DNA of 64,000 bases from Symsagittifera roscoffensis (GCF_963678635.1 NC_087066.1:15357949-15421948); one strand, 5' to 3'. Positions 44,500 through 56,558 are shown, counted from the first letter of the stretch. Notes: generated by a model from the letters alone, not told the origin. A program made the numbers and translations.

Positions 44500-46195
44500 G
44501 ATAATATTTTTCCAAACTCTTTTCCTTTTCTTTTTTTTCAACCCAATCATAGCAACCTTTCCCCATGAACAGGACCTTACGATTTACTAGTCACACACTA
44601 TGATTGTTAAGAAAACGAACAAAAACTACTACACAAATATGCAATAAATCAAGTCACTCAATGCGAATCAGAACCTCAAGCCATAGAAACAGCTAACATT
44701 ATAGCTACACTCTACTCAAAAGCCCGAGTTACAACATTAACAGGATTTAATTTCACAGCAACATTTTCCGAAAAGAAAGTACATTGTTCTCAAGTCTCAA
44801 ATGGAAAAAAAAATTGACAAGACCACGTATCTTTCTACCAAAGTAATATATAAAGACTTTTACACCTCAACCCTTGCGATTGTAAAAACGAACTTAGCCG
44901 CCTAAAATTGGCAACAAACAAGGCACAAACTGAAAATTTTTATATTTTCACGTTTTTCTAGACCTTTCACATCAAGCCGAACTTGAAAGATACCAAGGCC
45001 ATATAAAATTAGACGACAGACTCGATTTTCACGGTGCACATGGACGACTAACTTATGACCTCTATGATAAAAACTGGATACCACACATCGGAATAAACAA
45101 TCCCTCAAATTGTAAAGCCGACACAAAAATTAAAGGATACCAAGAGATAATGTTTCTCGATTGGAAAATACAACTTGAAAAAGTACAACTAACACGTGAT
45201 TTAAAAGATGACACTATAATTTATCAAGGAATCAGACTCCTTTGCAGAAACGACCAAGGATATTGCGACCCCACTACGCGCACACAAGCAACAATCGTTT
45301 GGTTCCCCGAAGACACCTGTACAACATTTCAAGTAGCAAAAATACACGCTAGAATGATAAAATTTCATCAAAAAATTTTTATTGAATCAATCCCGTTTGA
45401 AGATGTAAACCCTGACCAATTAGACATTCTTGTCAAATATGAACAATGTTTCGTTATGAATAAAGGTAAATTATTCACCAAACAATACGCAACACATCAC
45501 CCTACAACTAACGACGAAAGCTTTTACATCTCAGTACATCTTCCGAAGAACACATGTCAAACCGGCGGAAAAGTTAAGCCACGACACAAAGACAGTACAC
45601 GTTTACAAGAACTATCACTCATGAGCAACACCTATTTTGGCGCAATCCACTATGACATTCATTAAACATGAAACTAGACTACACAATAAGTAGAGTTTTA
45701 CAAGAAATGCCTTTATCAGAACTTGAAATACTACATCATTTATGCAAACTCGAAAGAACACAAATTTTGCAATCACTTGCACTTGCAGTACGTAAAATTC
45801 CTTATGCAGGATATTAACTAACAGAAAACAGATCAAATTTCCTTGACTACGAAGGAAACATAGTATGGTATTACACTTGTACCAAAAAAGTATCACCCTT
45901 ATATGTTTTTGAAGATAAACGTTGTTACAAACGAATTTCGATATTCTATAAAAATAAAGTACATTTTGTTGATACACTTTCAAGACGAACATATTTTTGG
46001 GATGCCGTAGTCCCATGTGGATCAGAAAACAGCCACAAAGTCGTACAATTAAACCCCGACGAAGTAAAGTACTACCTACCTACATCATACCCCACATTAA
46101 TACAACCATTAAAAAAGTTTTTATCCGAAAGTATTCGAGCTATAGCTCGCAATCCTAATATCGATTTACAATCGATAAGAATATAATCTAAATCA
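44500..46195 (+). pseudogene. element C envelope-like glycoprotein, ectodomain part
   Basis: Near 44515-44550 there is a hydrophobic Phe-rich stretch that may be a signal peptide. Cys-rich frames follow, with a main open block at 45150-45665 containing GYCDPTTRTQATIVWFPEDTC. Further Cys/aromatic blocks lie at about 45830-46030 (VWYYTC, KRCYKR, FVDTLSRRTYFWDAVVPC). The spacing of these blocks recalls glycoproteins of chuvirus type found in some insect and fish LTR elements; that comparison is from memory and only suggestive. Several stops and shifts, so non-functional. Confidence 0.6.
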
Positions 46196-46593
46196 GATTT
46201 TATTTAAAAGGGTGTTTAATAATAAATAAATATAATGTAAAATATTCTATTATACTACAATCATACATAAGTATACATAAAAATACCATATACATAAGTA
46301 CATGATATATATAAATTATCTACTATTATTAATATTAACAAGTTTCACAATCAACCTCAAACAATCATTGATCTGTCAACAATTCAGCCCTAAATCTCAA
46401 TTCGTTGTATGAAAACGTCAGAAACGAAGACTTGTTTGCTCAATTGTTCAGTTGAGATGAAAAAAATCCACTTCTGTACCACGTGAACCACGTGACTTAT
46501 GTTTCTTCTTTTATGTTTAAAGTGATAACATACTCAAATTTAGTCCAAGTAACAAAACTTTTCAGCCGTTTTATCTCGATTTTACCTTCTCAC
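46196..46593 (+). other. insertion within element C env
   Basis: About 390 bp of very AT-rich, non-coding sequence between two diverged copies of the same env segment (46072-46195 and 46594-46715). It could be a remnant LTR or solo insertion, or the seam of a recombination between two related elements. Confidence 0.55.
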
Positions 46594-47225
46594 ACCATAC
46601 CCTACACTTATGCAACCACTAAAAAAGTTTTCACCAGAAAGTATAAGAGCTAATGCCCGAAACCCTAACATCGATTTACAATCGATCGGCATATACTCAA
46701 AATCCGACATTCAACACCACATCCGTAAGCAACAATTTCAAGAACTACTCACAAAAGTGGACACAATACAACGAAATCCATAGATCAAAGTTTAGAAAAA
46801 ACTTGCATAAACAGCAGGCCTTTCAGTCATCTACACACAAGACTACAGCGGATATTTTAAAGACATAAAAGACTAAATTTTTTTACATGGCAAAAAATAC
46901 AGACTACAAGATATATCACCAGTAAACATTTTCAGTTTTGTAAATTTAAAAAATAAACATCTTGCTTTTCTAGGATGGCCCTATTACATCCTAGAAAGAT
47001 TGACTATTTTATACGCAAGGTTTAATTTTTTTCGGGTTTCTTTTTTCATTACTAAAAGGAATCTTTAAAACATGTGCAATACATACACAAGTAAACAAAC
47101 AAGCAAGCGTAGCACGCGTTCTTTTTGCAGGATTTTTCTGATTTTTCTCAACATCTATTAATAAAATATTTTTAGACGCTCAAATAAAAGAATACAATAC
47201 AAAACTATCAACAACACCGAACACA
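46594..47225 (+). pseudogene. element C envelope-like C-terminal part
   Basis: Starts with a second, diverged copy of the env segment found at 46072-46195 (both read LQPLKKF/IQPLKKF and NPNIDLQSI), then continues further to a probable membrane-proximal region. A hydrophobic stretch reads FLGWPYYILERLTILYARF at about 46968-47024, and after a frame change another hydrophobic segment (RVLFAGFFxFF) lies at about 47120-47150. Overall layout fits the transmembrane and cytoplasmic end of an envelope protein. Confidence 0.5.
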
Positions 47226-47485
47226 TAAGACAATTCACAAAACAACACAAATACAATGCCTACTGCACCACCATTACAATCTATAAATCATAACCATTAT
47301 CCATAGTACCACAAAAATTCAGAAATATAGCCCTGAGAGCACATCTCTCCAACACATAATTACCCACAAAGCCCGATTCAACACATTCTAACCCAACAAT
47401 CCAATATAGACGACACATATAAACAAATCATTGAACACTCACATACCACAAACTTAGTTTCTCAGAACAAACATCTTTTTAGCCC

Positions 47486-48062
47486 ACGATGAGCCGGCAA
47501 GTTGGATCCCTCCATCGCTCAATTTCCTACCCAGCCAACCTTCAAAGCAACCTCCCCGTCATACCACTTTTTGCTCTCCCGCACATGAATCACCTCATGC
47601 TAACACCTCATCCAGCATGGATTCAGATACTAATTCAAACACCACTAAATATAACACTATTTACCAATTTAATAACCCAGATCTCGAAACCCCTGACGAA
47701 TTTGCTAACTCCGAGCCCAGCTCATCTTCATTTTCTCAACCCTTTTTCATTCTCTTCACTCTCAAATAAAGATTCAACCTCCGTTGACTCTCTCTTCTGT
47801 TACAAATGTAACACTCACATATTCCCTCTTGACCAGTGAACATTCCGATAACAGCAGCTCTGTAAATACACAAATAGCTAATGAACTTGACAATTTCATC
47901 AGTATCCAGCAACAAATCCAGCACCCTCAAACATTAACAATTCACCAACTCTCACAATCCATAACATCATTAAACCCATCAACCCCAACTCCTTCGCCAA
48001 ACCCAACTTCCTCGTCAAACCCAACTCCCACGACCACAAACCGAGCCTATATAATTCCCTAA
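47486..48062 (+). pseudogene. element C Ser/Pro/Thr-rich ORF
   Basis: Frames at 47489-47839 and 47784-48062 overlap. The second is Ser/Thr/Pro/Asn-rich and ends TAA. Low complexity makes these weak as genes. They may be the N-terminal portion of the next ORF's protein in a broken state. Confidence 0.3.
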
Positions 48063-48145
48063 TACCGCATTTCCTTCTCATTCACAACCAGCCCAATCAT
48101 TCGTTAATCATCCACTACACACTAACACTTAAGAATTTCTTCAAG

Positions 48146-49060
48146 TATGTTTACCTTTTTCCCTCAATACACCTACTTTCATTCAGACTTTAACGATGAA
48201 CACCCTAACTATGTAAATGAACTTGTATTGTACCCAACACTTTGATGAACATTATTTTATCACTTCACTATCATTACGATCATCACATCATAAAACCAAA
48301 CAAGGACATCTTCTTAGATGATGATAAATTTGCTAACCCACAACTAACAGAAAAATTTTTCATTAAAACACCATACGTTTACACCATCAACAGCCTCGAT
48401 AAAAAGTACGACCATGTCCTTTCAGCAGCACTCCGTAACATCCAAATTTATGACTCCTATTTTAACAAATTTAACAATTTTTCACTCACCTTTCATTTTC
48501 TCACATCCAAAGAACGTGATTTGCTCTGTTCACACGACGTCATGTTACGAACTAAGCAAACGCACACTTACACTTACTATAAATTCATCCAACATCATTA
48601 CACTCTGTATACACCATCATACACCATCATAGATATCATTATATTAACTCCAAATATACCTCACCTTTCTTTCTTAACTTCACTTATTGTATTAAAGATA
48701 CTAACCTCCAAGGCATCCTCCGAATTTATGACCCCATCACATATTCTGCCCTTGACCAAGACCTTCAACGTAGACGAGTTCTGGCCACTAATAGTCCCAC
48801 AAGAATTCCTACAGCCCGTTGAAGTCCCAATCCTAGAATTCATCCATAACACCAGATGTAACCACAAACTTTATAATTTCATCCAAAATAAACAATATGA
48901 AATCTGACCTAGCACCGAAGAGCACAAAATCCTAAAAGCACTCGAATTTCTTTGGCCACTTCTCCAAACTAAATACATCACTCCCTTATTCGCTAATTTA
49001 ATAACATGATCAGATATCATCCACGACGTTTTACCTCACGGAATCTTCACAGATGATTAA
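48146..49060 (+). pseudogene. element C unassigned last ORF (about 300 codons)
   Basis: Begins with an ATG at about 48146 (MFTFFPQYTYFHSDF), shifts frame near 48240, then runs open to a TGA at 48905. It continues in the same frame past a second TGA to a stop near 49060. The sequence is ordered-looking: rich in aromatic and hydrophobic residues, few low-complexity runs, a central domain (IFLDDDKFANP, YVYTINSLDKKYD, FLTSKERDLLCSHD) and a C-terminal stretch (EFWPLIVPQEF, then ILKALEFLWPLLQTKY). No membrane anchor or zinc-binding pattern. I do not recognise it in any retroelement family. Its position after env is unusual. Confidence 0.45.
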
Positions 49061-50685
49061 GGTAACTATGAATTAAATAAATTATATTAACGAATTCGAA
49101 CAAAAACTAACCATTCTATATCAATGTTTTACCTAATTTTTCTAGTCTTTACAGCACCATCATCTACACTCATCTACAAAAAAGAAAAACAAAATAAAAA
49201 ACAGGAAACTTTTTCTGGAATCATAAATTGATATTAACAATTTGCAAAAAACAAAGCAGTAAAATTTACCCGCAAACAGCAGTAAATTGATATACTCTTT
49301 TCCTATATGCAGTAAATATTCTCTAAAAGCAAATACATGGATAATTTCAACTCCCCAAAAGCAGTAAAACTAAAATTTCTAAAGTAATAGATTCATAAAA
49401 GTTGCAAATAAATTTAAAGCATTATTAAGCTTTTCCTAGACGCTTCTTTATAAATTTAAAAGCATTTACTCGCCCGCAATCTTTTCCACAATCGCACAGC
49501 TCGCCCACGAAGAATTGTTTAAAATAATGAGTTTAGCTTTTAACTTTCGCTGAAAACAACTCTAACCAATTTTAACACGTTTCAAACTTTCCTTTTAACT
49601 CGGTTGGAAAAAAATTATATAATAATCCGAACTAACCAACGCAAGCTTACTAAACACCACAAACAACAACCTAACAGCATGACTAAGAAAAGAAAATCCA
49701 GGGTACCCAAACTGGATTAACACCAGCTTAGAACTGGATAAAATATTTTTTTGATGACTACTTTCAAGTCTGAACACAAAAGAATAAAACACCAAAACGT
49801 CGAAAGACAAACCTAAAACAAACAATTTGATTATTGAGAAAAAGACACAACTAAGACAACAACAGAAAAAACCAGTAATAAAAAAGGCACGAAAGGTTGA
49901 ACAAACACAGGACCCTCCAAAACTAGAGCATGAAATTATACCCTCATTCCTGGCCTAACCCACCAGAGAGGACGTCCTGAGCATGCTCTATAGCCGGCCT
50001 AACCCACCGTGCTACATGCACGCTTTGTGACCCACACTCTATTTTTGATAAGAGTGGCTCCAGGATGAGCATCTCTTAAAAATAACCGAACTAAAACCAA
50101 AACGCTTTTGCGATAACTAATAATACAAGATCAAAACTATCAACAAAATTAACAAAGATTTGTACATGTAAATAATACATTGCAGTATAAAGATTTCATA
50201 CAGCCTAAAGACGAGCAGCAAGGAAGTTTACAACCCAATCACACTCCAACTACGGAATGGCAACCATACCCGATTTGCTGCCTACAGTCACTACACTCAA
50301 AGGATTTAAAGTACGACTTGGCATCGCAGCAAAGGAAACTCATTGAAACAGACCAATGGCCATCTCGATGTTAAGCATACGTACAGATCCAAGTCACTAG
50401 GCACTCCACACGAAAGCCAAATTTCATGATACACCCGAACAAGGCTGGATCATTACAAACGATCAGAAATCATGATACGATCTCCCAAAAACGATCGTGA
50501 TCAACAGCAACCGCTTAAGAACAAGTTCATATCGACGATTCCAGCTTCCTGGAGCAACGGATAACAATCTTTCTTCATAATCAGAAAAAAGAAGATGCTC
50601 GCAACTTCTCCAAAGAATACCATCATCCATCCTCCGCTACAATAAGAAACATTGAAAAACTAAAACTCTCTATACCTCGGATGGG
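49061..50685 (+). other. element C 3' non-coding region
   Basis: 1.6 kb, A-rich. Two copies of GGCCTAACCCACC (49952-49964 and 49996-50008) sit in a locally GC-rich, potentially folded stretch (49935-50070). A short polypurine-like GGATGGG precedes the LTR at 50679-50685. Confidence 0.45.
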
Positions 50686-50912
50686 TGGAACCAGATCTAA
50701 ACTGAATTATAATATTGATTATTATTATGATATTTTATCTCTATAAAATATTGACTACTAACCGATCATACTCCATCAACTAACAACCCACTTATTTGTA
50801 AGTATTGAAACTACTTGTAGTTTAAACACCAGAACAATTTGAATTAAACTTAAAATACAGTTGCCTTCTCCAGAGAGATCGAGTCGCATATACCAGTATA
50901 CACTAGATCTAC
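50686..50912 (+). repeat. element C 3' LTR, right part missing
   Basis: Aligns with the first 230 or so bases of the solo LTR (TGGAACCAG start; ACTTGTAGTTT, ATACACTAGATCT shared), then stops abruptly. Confidence 0.82.
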
Positions 50913-51439
50913 AAGGCCCATGAATACAGGGGCATGAAATCAGAAAAATTGGACACCAAGCAAAAAACGCGGGTTGATTCCTCATGACGGAGGAAGCGAA
51001 TTTGGAAACATATATATAGCCAATCATACTGAAGCATTTCAAAATCTGAAAGCAAAAGCGAAAAGCTAAACAATTGTTGCAAAGCATTAAAGCAGTTAAG
51101 AAAACAAGGGGGGTCATCGCCCGAAGAACTGACACGCGCTTAGCATGCCAACTTACTTTCATTGCGGTCTGTCAAGTTTGCGTTCAGTTTCTGGCGTGAA
51201 GCGTTCAGTGAATCCGAGCCTGATACGGTTTTCTGCGATTCGGACTGGTGTCAAATTTAATATCTTTCTCTCTATTCTTCCATCGTGAGAACAAAAATTC
51301 AATTGGTGACCATAAATGTCAAAAAATGTACCAAAAAATATAATTTCTGGAATTTTTCCCCCTAAATTTGCCAGCGGCCTAGCAAATTCGGGCAAATTGA
51401 GTCAACCGTACAATAACGTATAAATCAGCGGAGTTAGGG
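50913..51439. other. intronic DNA right of element C
   Basis: No gene. CAGGGGCATG at 50927 may be the distal end of the inverted gamma MITE whose body follows. Minus-strand frames here have no motif. Confidence 0.4.
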
Positions 51440-51724
51440 TGTGTATTGCGGACATCCTTTCTCCTCAGAGATTCGACGCTCTGCCGACACAACGGGTCCC
51501 CATTTTGTACTAATTTGAGATATCCTTTTTGGCTGACTGAACCTAAAATTTCTCTGAAGGCGATGAAACTTTGTTCAAAATGGAGTTTTAATAGTAATTT
51601 GGGAAATTTGGGAGAGATCAGAAAATCAATTTGGTCGACCTAAAAAAGGTCGACAGAAATTTCGAATTTTTTTCGAAAAACTGCCCCACCTAGTCATACC
51701 GCAGGGTATGATCGCTATTGACAT
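51440..51724 (-). mobile_element. hAT-like MITE, family gamma, inverted, split by element B
   Basis: Reverse-orientation match to the 22788-23175/18677-19103 family (GGTCCCC..., GACTGAACC, then TTGGTCGACC). The terminal part (GATCCGCCCCT) appears at about 57287-57299, beyond element B, so B inserted near this MITE's end. Confidence 0.6.
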
Positions 51725-51935
51725 TGAATTCGAACGGATTGGTGAACTACGAAAAGCTCTTGACTGAGAGCATGAATAAAACAACTAGTTCGTAAAGTCT
51801 TTAGTTATGATCTGAACGACTTAGCTTAATTTTATGCTTTAAGAGCATCAGGCAAGGTCATCTGACCAGCTCAACGCAGTGAGCTTATAACAATATAAAA
51901 ATGAGGTACTACTTTGCCAATCCGGCCAGATGACA
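51725..51935 (-). repeat. element B 3' LTR
   Basis: 211 bp, TG...CA, matching 57065-57275. Contains ACTGAGAGCAT, GGTCATCTGACCAGC and ACGCAGTGAGC words. Confidence 0.9.
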
Positions 51936-52399
51936 TTCCTCTCAAGAAAATAACAAAATTGAAAATTGAGTTTAGGTCCCAGTAGGAACCGAGTTCTTAT
52001 GTACCGTAAGGACGGTGTTGAGTTTTTAAGTCCCAGTAAGACTACATGATTACTTTTCTTTCTCTTCTTGTTGTGCGCCGGCCCCGTTGTCCTGATCTTC
52101 TTTGCAATGCTTTTCTTGGTGTTCCTCGAGGTAGTCTCTTCTGTCGTCGGGCTCTAAGTTTTTGAGTTTCGACAATCGACAATCTCTGTTGTCTGATTGT
52201 CCTCTTCTTTGCTTTTTTGGTCGTATGACCTCCAGAAATTGGACACAAGCTTTGTATTCTAGCAATTTCTCATGAAAACCCATTTATGAGATAAAACTTT
52301 TGAGGCTAGTTTTGTGTTCGGTGTTGATATTGTTGTTCTCTGGTCGTGGCATCTTTTTGGTGTCTTGTCTGTTGGCGATTCTATTGAGAATTTTTTTGA

Positions 52400-52820
52400 T
52401 GGTGGTTGTACGATGTTTTCAATTGCAATTATTGTGACCGGGTTCCCCAGTGCTTCGACTGCTTCGACTCGATTTTCTTGTTGGTGGTAGTTGCTTGGCG
52501 TTTTCCGGAGTGTTCTTTTTGTTCACCCGTTTTGGTGATGCCCGCTTTGGGTTTTCGATATCTGAAAAACGCAAACAGGGTCCTGTTCTCCGAGCGGATT
52601 TATATGCTACATAGTCGCTCAATCTGAACGGTCGACATGGACCGTAACTTAATGGATCAGGTAAAAATGCAAAACCACTATTTCTTAACAATCTTGGTTG
52701 TTTCCCCGTTGTTTGTATCCACTCTGTGTTTGGCGTGTGAGTGGCGTGTGGTGTGTGTTTTCGCTCAAAGGTATTTAGATATTTCACTTTCGTTGCCAGT
52801 CTAATTGTCTTCCGCACTAC
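52400..52820 (-). pseudogene. element B post-integrase tail
   Basis: The minus-strand frame 52419-52817 contains GKQPR..., a DPLSYGPCRP stretch and DYVAYK. The same pattern is found in element A downstream of integrase at about 27900-28060. This supports a conserved C-terminal Pol domain in this lineage. Confidence 0.6.
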
Positions 52821-53099
52821 TTTTTCTATGATTTGTCTTATGTTTAGATCAATTTGTTGCTGAATCTTTTTTTATCTTCTGTATAATTTTTCTTTTTCTA
52901 GAGCTAATTCTCGCCTAATTTTCACGCCTGCACTTAAATGTTGAGGGTCGTCTAAAGCTGAAGATTGTTTGGCAATTTTGGGCTCTGGTTTTCTTTGTTT
53001 AATGGTGACCTCGTCGTCGGACCACTTCTGACGGTCGTGCACTATTTCTGCCGGAATTGGAGCGTGTAGCAAGTTTTTCAGATCTAAGCAAGCGTTATT

Positions 53100-54251
53100 A
53101 GCGTTTTCCCAATTTAGATTGTGAGGCGAACGATTTATTGATATATTTGAGTGGTATTTGAGTCAATTTTCATAAATCCGAGTTGACGTTTAAGTGTGTG
53201 TATTAACCGTTCCACCACACCTATGGATCTGTGATCATCAACCAGAGCAAAAAAAAGTTTTAGGTTGTTTGATTTGCAAAAAAAGTTGGAAATTTTTACC
53301 TCGAAGTGTTTGTGCCGTGTCGCTTCTTAGCCTATATGTACTCCGTTGTTAGAGATGTAAGTTGCATAAATTTTAGCGAGACGTCCGCGGTCGTCTTTGA
53401 AACTACTTTTGGCGTTGGAAATTTTGACCACGTGTCTATTGCAACTAGTATATATGCATCTTTATTTAGTTCATCCCCAAAATCTAATTGTACTTCTTCA
53501 TTAGGTTTTACAACAGCTTTCATTTGGAATGAGTGTTTTCCCCTATGACTTGTTTTAAGTTTCTACCTTGTTCCGTACACTGGAGGAAACCCTGGGCCAT
53601 TTGCACAATTGATCTGTGAATGTGTGGGAACCAGATGTGCTGGCAAAGGTCTAGCATGGTCGCCGATCTGGGATGTGTAAGATGCAAGCTGTCAAATACT
53701 GTCTGTCGAAGCTGAGAAGGAAGTACAATGCGTTCGTCTATGAGCAGGCAATTGTCTCGTACGTGAAGGCGATGTCGAATGTTGTGCCATTATTATCCAC
53801 AGGACATCTTTAGTGCTTCCCAGCGTCGTTTTTTCACGAAGTTGACACGCGGGCGCATGTTCCTGTCTTTTCGGGTTGCGGCTGCGTTGAAATTGACTCC
53901 TAGATCTTTTTGGATGCTTTTTCTGTATAATGGGATGTCCTCCTCGATCTCTGTATTGGTCTTTTTGTTGATTGTGGCTACCAATCCTTCTACGATTACC
54001 TCATGACTGGCCTCTAATTGGGAATGTTTTGCGGTCATTGTGGGTGGTTCCCCAATTGGATGTGTTTCCCTCTGGGTTGTGGTATTAGGATCCACGCGGC
54101 TAACGCAGTACTCATAGATTTCCTTCGTTTCTATCGAAAAATCTGTTTGTGTGACTGTGGTATTCGTTTTTGGCTCCGTTTGCGTGTATGATGATGTCTT
54201 GGCATGTTCGATTGTTTCCCAATCGTTGTTTGCTTTCATGTTTGTTGTCAT
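53100..54251 (-). pseudogene. element B integrase remnant and upstream linker
   Basis: 53332-53523 reads DFGDELNKDAYILVAIDTWS and then KFPTPKVV, matching the first part of the element A core with its first Asp. The remaining core is decayed. 53793-54251 corresponds to the linker before integrase (RNLQP-like end, Thr/Asn-rich). Confidence 0.7.
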
Positions 54252-54499
54252 TGCCTAGCTGGAGCTCTCGATTGTGTCACTGAAAACATTTTTCGGATAT
54301 TTGTTTGGTTTTTTTTTCTGTTGCATGTTTTATATTCTCTCTTGCGTCCTTGATTATGGCTGGTTTTGTTATGTGTGGCTTGTTTTGTTGTCCTTCGGGG
54401 TTCATCTATGCCATCTACTGGGGTCTGAGTTTGCGTTTTCTCATATTAGTTTGTTTTTCCACGGATTGTAAAATATTTGAAAAAAATCATGTTGGTTTT

Positions 54500-55110
54500 T
54501 AAGAGTTTCAAATTCCGACTGCTTTTAGAAGAAGTTGTGAGCGTTCTTTCGTTTACCGCGCACTTCTTGATCAGCCGGTACGGTGCTATTTTCTGGATGG
54601 CTAGTTGGTATAAAATTAAGTTGTCAACCCTCTCAAGATTTTTCATGAATGAGTTGATTGACGCCACAACAATTTCCTCATTGTACTCACTACGGCAATT
54701 TCTTATCCTACCGGATTTAGGGACATATAGTCAATTAATCCCATTTTGTTTCGTGCCAAATATTTTATGTCAAAGTTGAAAGGGATTAACCGATCAATCT
54801 AACACGTGAGTCTACTTTGACTTGTTTTTGATCTTTTGCTTGCGTTTATTGCACCGATCAAAGCTTGGTCGTCGGTAATGAGTGTAAAGTTTGTCCGTAT
54901 AGATAGTATTTGAAGTGTTCGATTGCCCAAACGACCCCCAAGAGTTCTAGCTCATTTAATGCGTTCTTTCTTTCAAGGAATTTAGGAATCTTGACTCATA
55001 TGCGATTGCTACCCACCCTCCAGTTGTATTTTGTTCTAGGGCAGCTCCGAGACTAAAGGTAGATGCGTCGCAAACCACACTTGTTTCAAGATTTTGATCA
55101 AAATGTTTAT
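54500..55110 (-). pseudogene. element B RNase H remnant
   Basis: Scattered minus-strand matches to the element A RNase H, including the segment before TDHQAL, but cut by several stops. I cannot give domain limits. Confidence 0.5.
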
Positions 55111-55238
55111 TCTGTGTAATTTCAGCAACCAATTTTTTTTAATCTTTAGGAATGCTGACTCATATTCTACTGACCAGTCTGACGTTTTGTGTTTATTGGT
55201 GTTCTTTATAAGTGGGCGTACTGCCGTGGCACTTTGTG

Positions 55239-55592
55239 TCAGGTGTGGAATGTATCTTCTAACGTGGTGTATTCAACCCATGAAATTTTAAGTTGTTTGA
55301 ATTTCCTAGATGGAGATAGTTTTTCTATGGCTTCTAATTTTCTTGTAAACGTTGTTGTGCCTTCACTGTCTATATGATACCCAAGCCATACAAATTGTTT
55401 GCATGCAATTTTACTTTTGTCTATCGATATTGCGAGATTTTCTTCGTCAACGTTTTGTAGAACTTTCTGCAATGTGTTTCTGTGAACGTCCACCAATCCT
55501 TTTGTAAAAATTAATATGTCAGCTAGATATGCATACGTATTTTTGCAATTTGTTAGTGTAGAGTCGGTTGCTTTCTGAAATTCTATCGGCAT
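55239..55592 (-). pseudogene. element B reverse transcriptase fragment
   Basis: Matches element A's RT from the MPIEFQKATD motif through the active-site box to the KIACKQFVWLGYHI thumb-side motif. The active box at 55518-55529 reads YLAD: the first catalytic Asp is Ala. Fingers and most of the palm are missing. Confidence 0.82.
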
Positions 55593-55684
55593 ATCCGTGA
55601 GGCCATACAGGCCTGTTTGAAATTTGTATTCTATCGCAATTTTGAGAAGTCATTTTGGTACAATTAATGTTCCCATGTAGCATG

Positions 55685-56373
55685 CTACGTTTCGTGCAGC
55701 GTCTTCCGTTTCGATATTTTTGAAGATAATGGTATTGTCATTTTGTTGTAAGCGGCGTGCTGTTTTTCGTTTAAGAAAACCTTCGGGCTGCCAGAGTCCC
55801 CAATGGCAAAGATATCATCAGCTTTTGTTTTGAGTTTCACGATATGTCCATGTAATGCTCCGTCAGTGATTTTTGCTGAAGTTTTGATCTTGAACGCTTC
55901 GGCGATTACCAATACGGAAAAATTGTCTCTTTGTAGTTCCTCCCATCCATTCTCTGATGTAAAGTCGGCAAACAGCACTGGGTAATTCAAATCTAGAATT
56001 TGAAATTGATCGTCATCAGCACTGGGTTGGTCGTCATTTTTATTTTGTAGATAATTGACACTCTCTGATCTACAGACCTTTGCGAAATGTCTCCGTTTTC
56101 CACATTTTGCCCAGATTTTTCTTCTTTTGCTTGACATGTTGGTAGAAATTTAGGTCCAAATGTTTTTCCGCACTTACAACATTGTTTTTGTGGCGTGTAA
56201 TTTTGTGTATTTTTGATCTGGTTTCCGCGTGGATTTTGTCTTCCTGGCGAGTATTTGCCTCTATTTTTGTATGAATTTTGTGGTTGTCCACCACGGCCTC
56301 GATCTTGATTATACTTTTTTGGCTCTTGTTTTGTTTGAGTTGATGATGGAAGTCCGAGTGGATTTGATTTCAT
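55685..56373 (-). pseudogene. element B nucleocapsid/protease region
   Basis: Arg/Gly/Gln-rich stretch followed by FGPKFLPTCQAK as in A, then a shift and a knuckle-like CGKRRHFAKVC whose first Cys is Trp (so the CCHC finger is incomplete). The 55685-56137 frame then reads AIGDSGSPKVFLN where element A has DTG, i.e. a DSG protease motif. Confidence 0.7.
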
Positions 56374-56558
56374 GGTTCTGCTATGCTCAGTACTTTTGTC
56401 GCATCTGATAGCATATTCATATACATCCTGTGGTGTGCGTGTTTCTGCTAACAGTTCCTCTGCAATTTTTTTCGTTGTTCATGTATGCTGTGAACTTATC
56501 TCGTACCCATTCATCCTCGCAGTCTCCGCAGTCTGCTCGTGATGCAAGATCCACCAAG

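Larger units (their letters stand above)
34199..50912 (+). mobile_element. element C: large env-bearing Ty3/Gypsy element, about 16.7 kb
   Basis: LTR-bounded element on the plus strand. Both LTRs are cut at their outer sides but overlap the 374-bp solo LTR at 22414-22787. The plus strand is strikingly rich in A and C and poor in G, unlike elements A and B. Order: leader, gag (partly inverted), reverse transcriptase, RNase H, integrase with a GPY-like C-terminus, a Pro/Gln/Asn-rich ORF, an envelope-like glycoprotein ORF, Ser/Pro-rich and unassigned ORFs, long 3' leader, 3' LTR. Integrase after RNase H places it in Ty3/Gypsy. Its size is far above the usual 5-9 kb. Many stops and shifts show it is dead. 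Confidence 0.85.
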
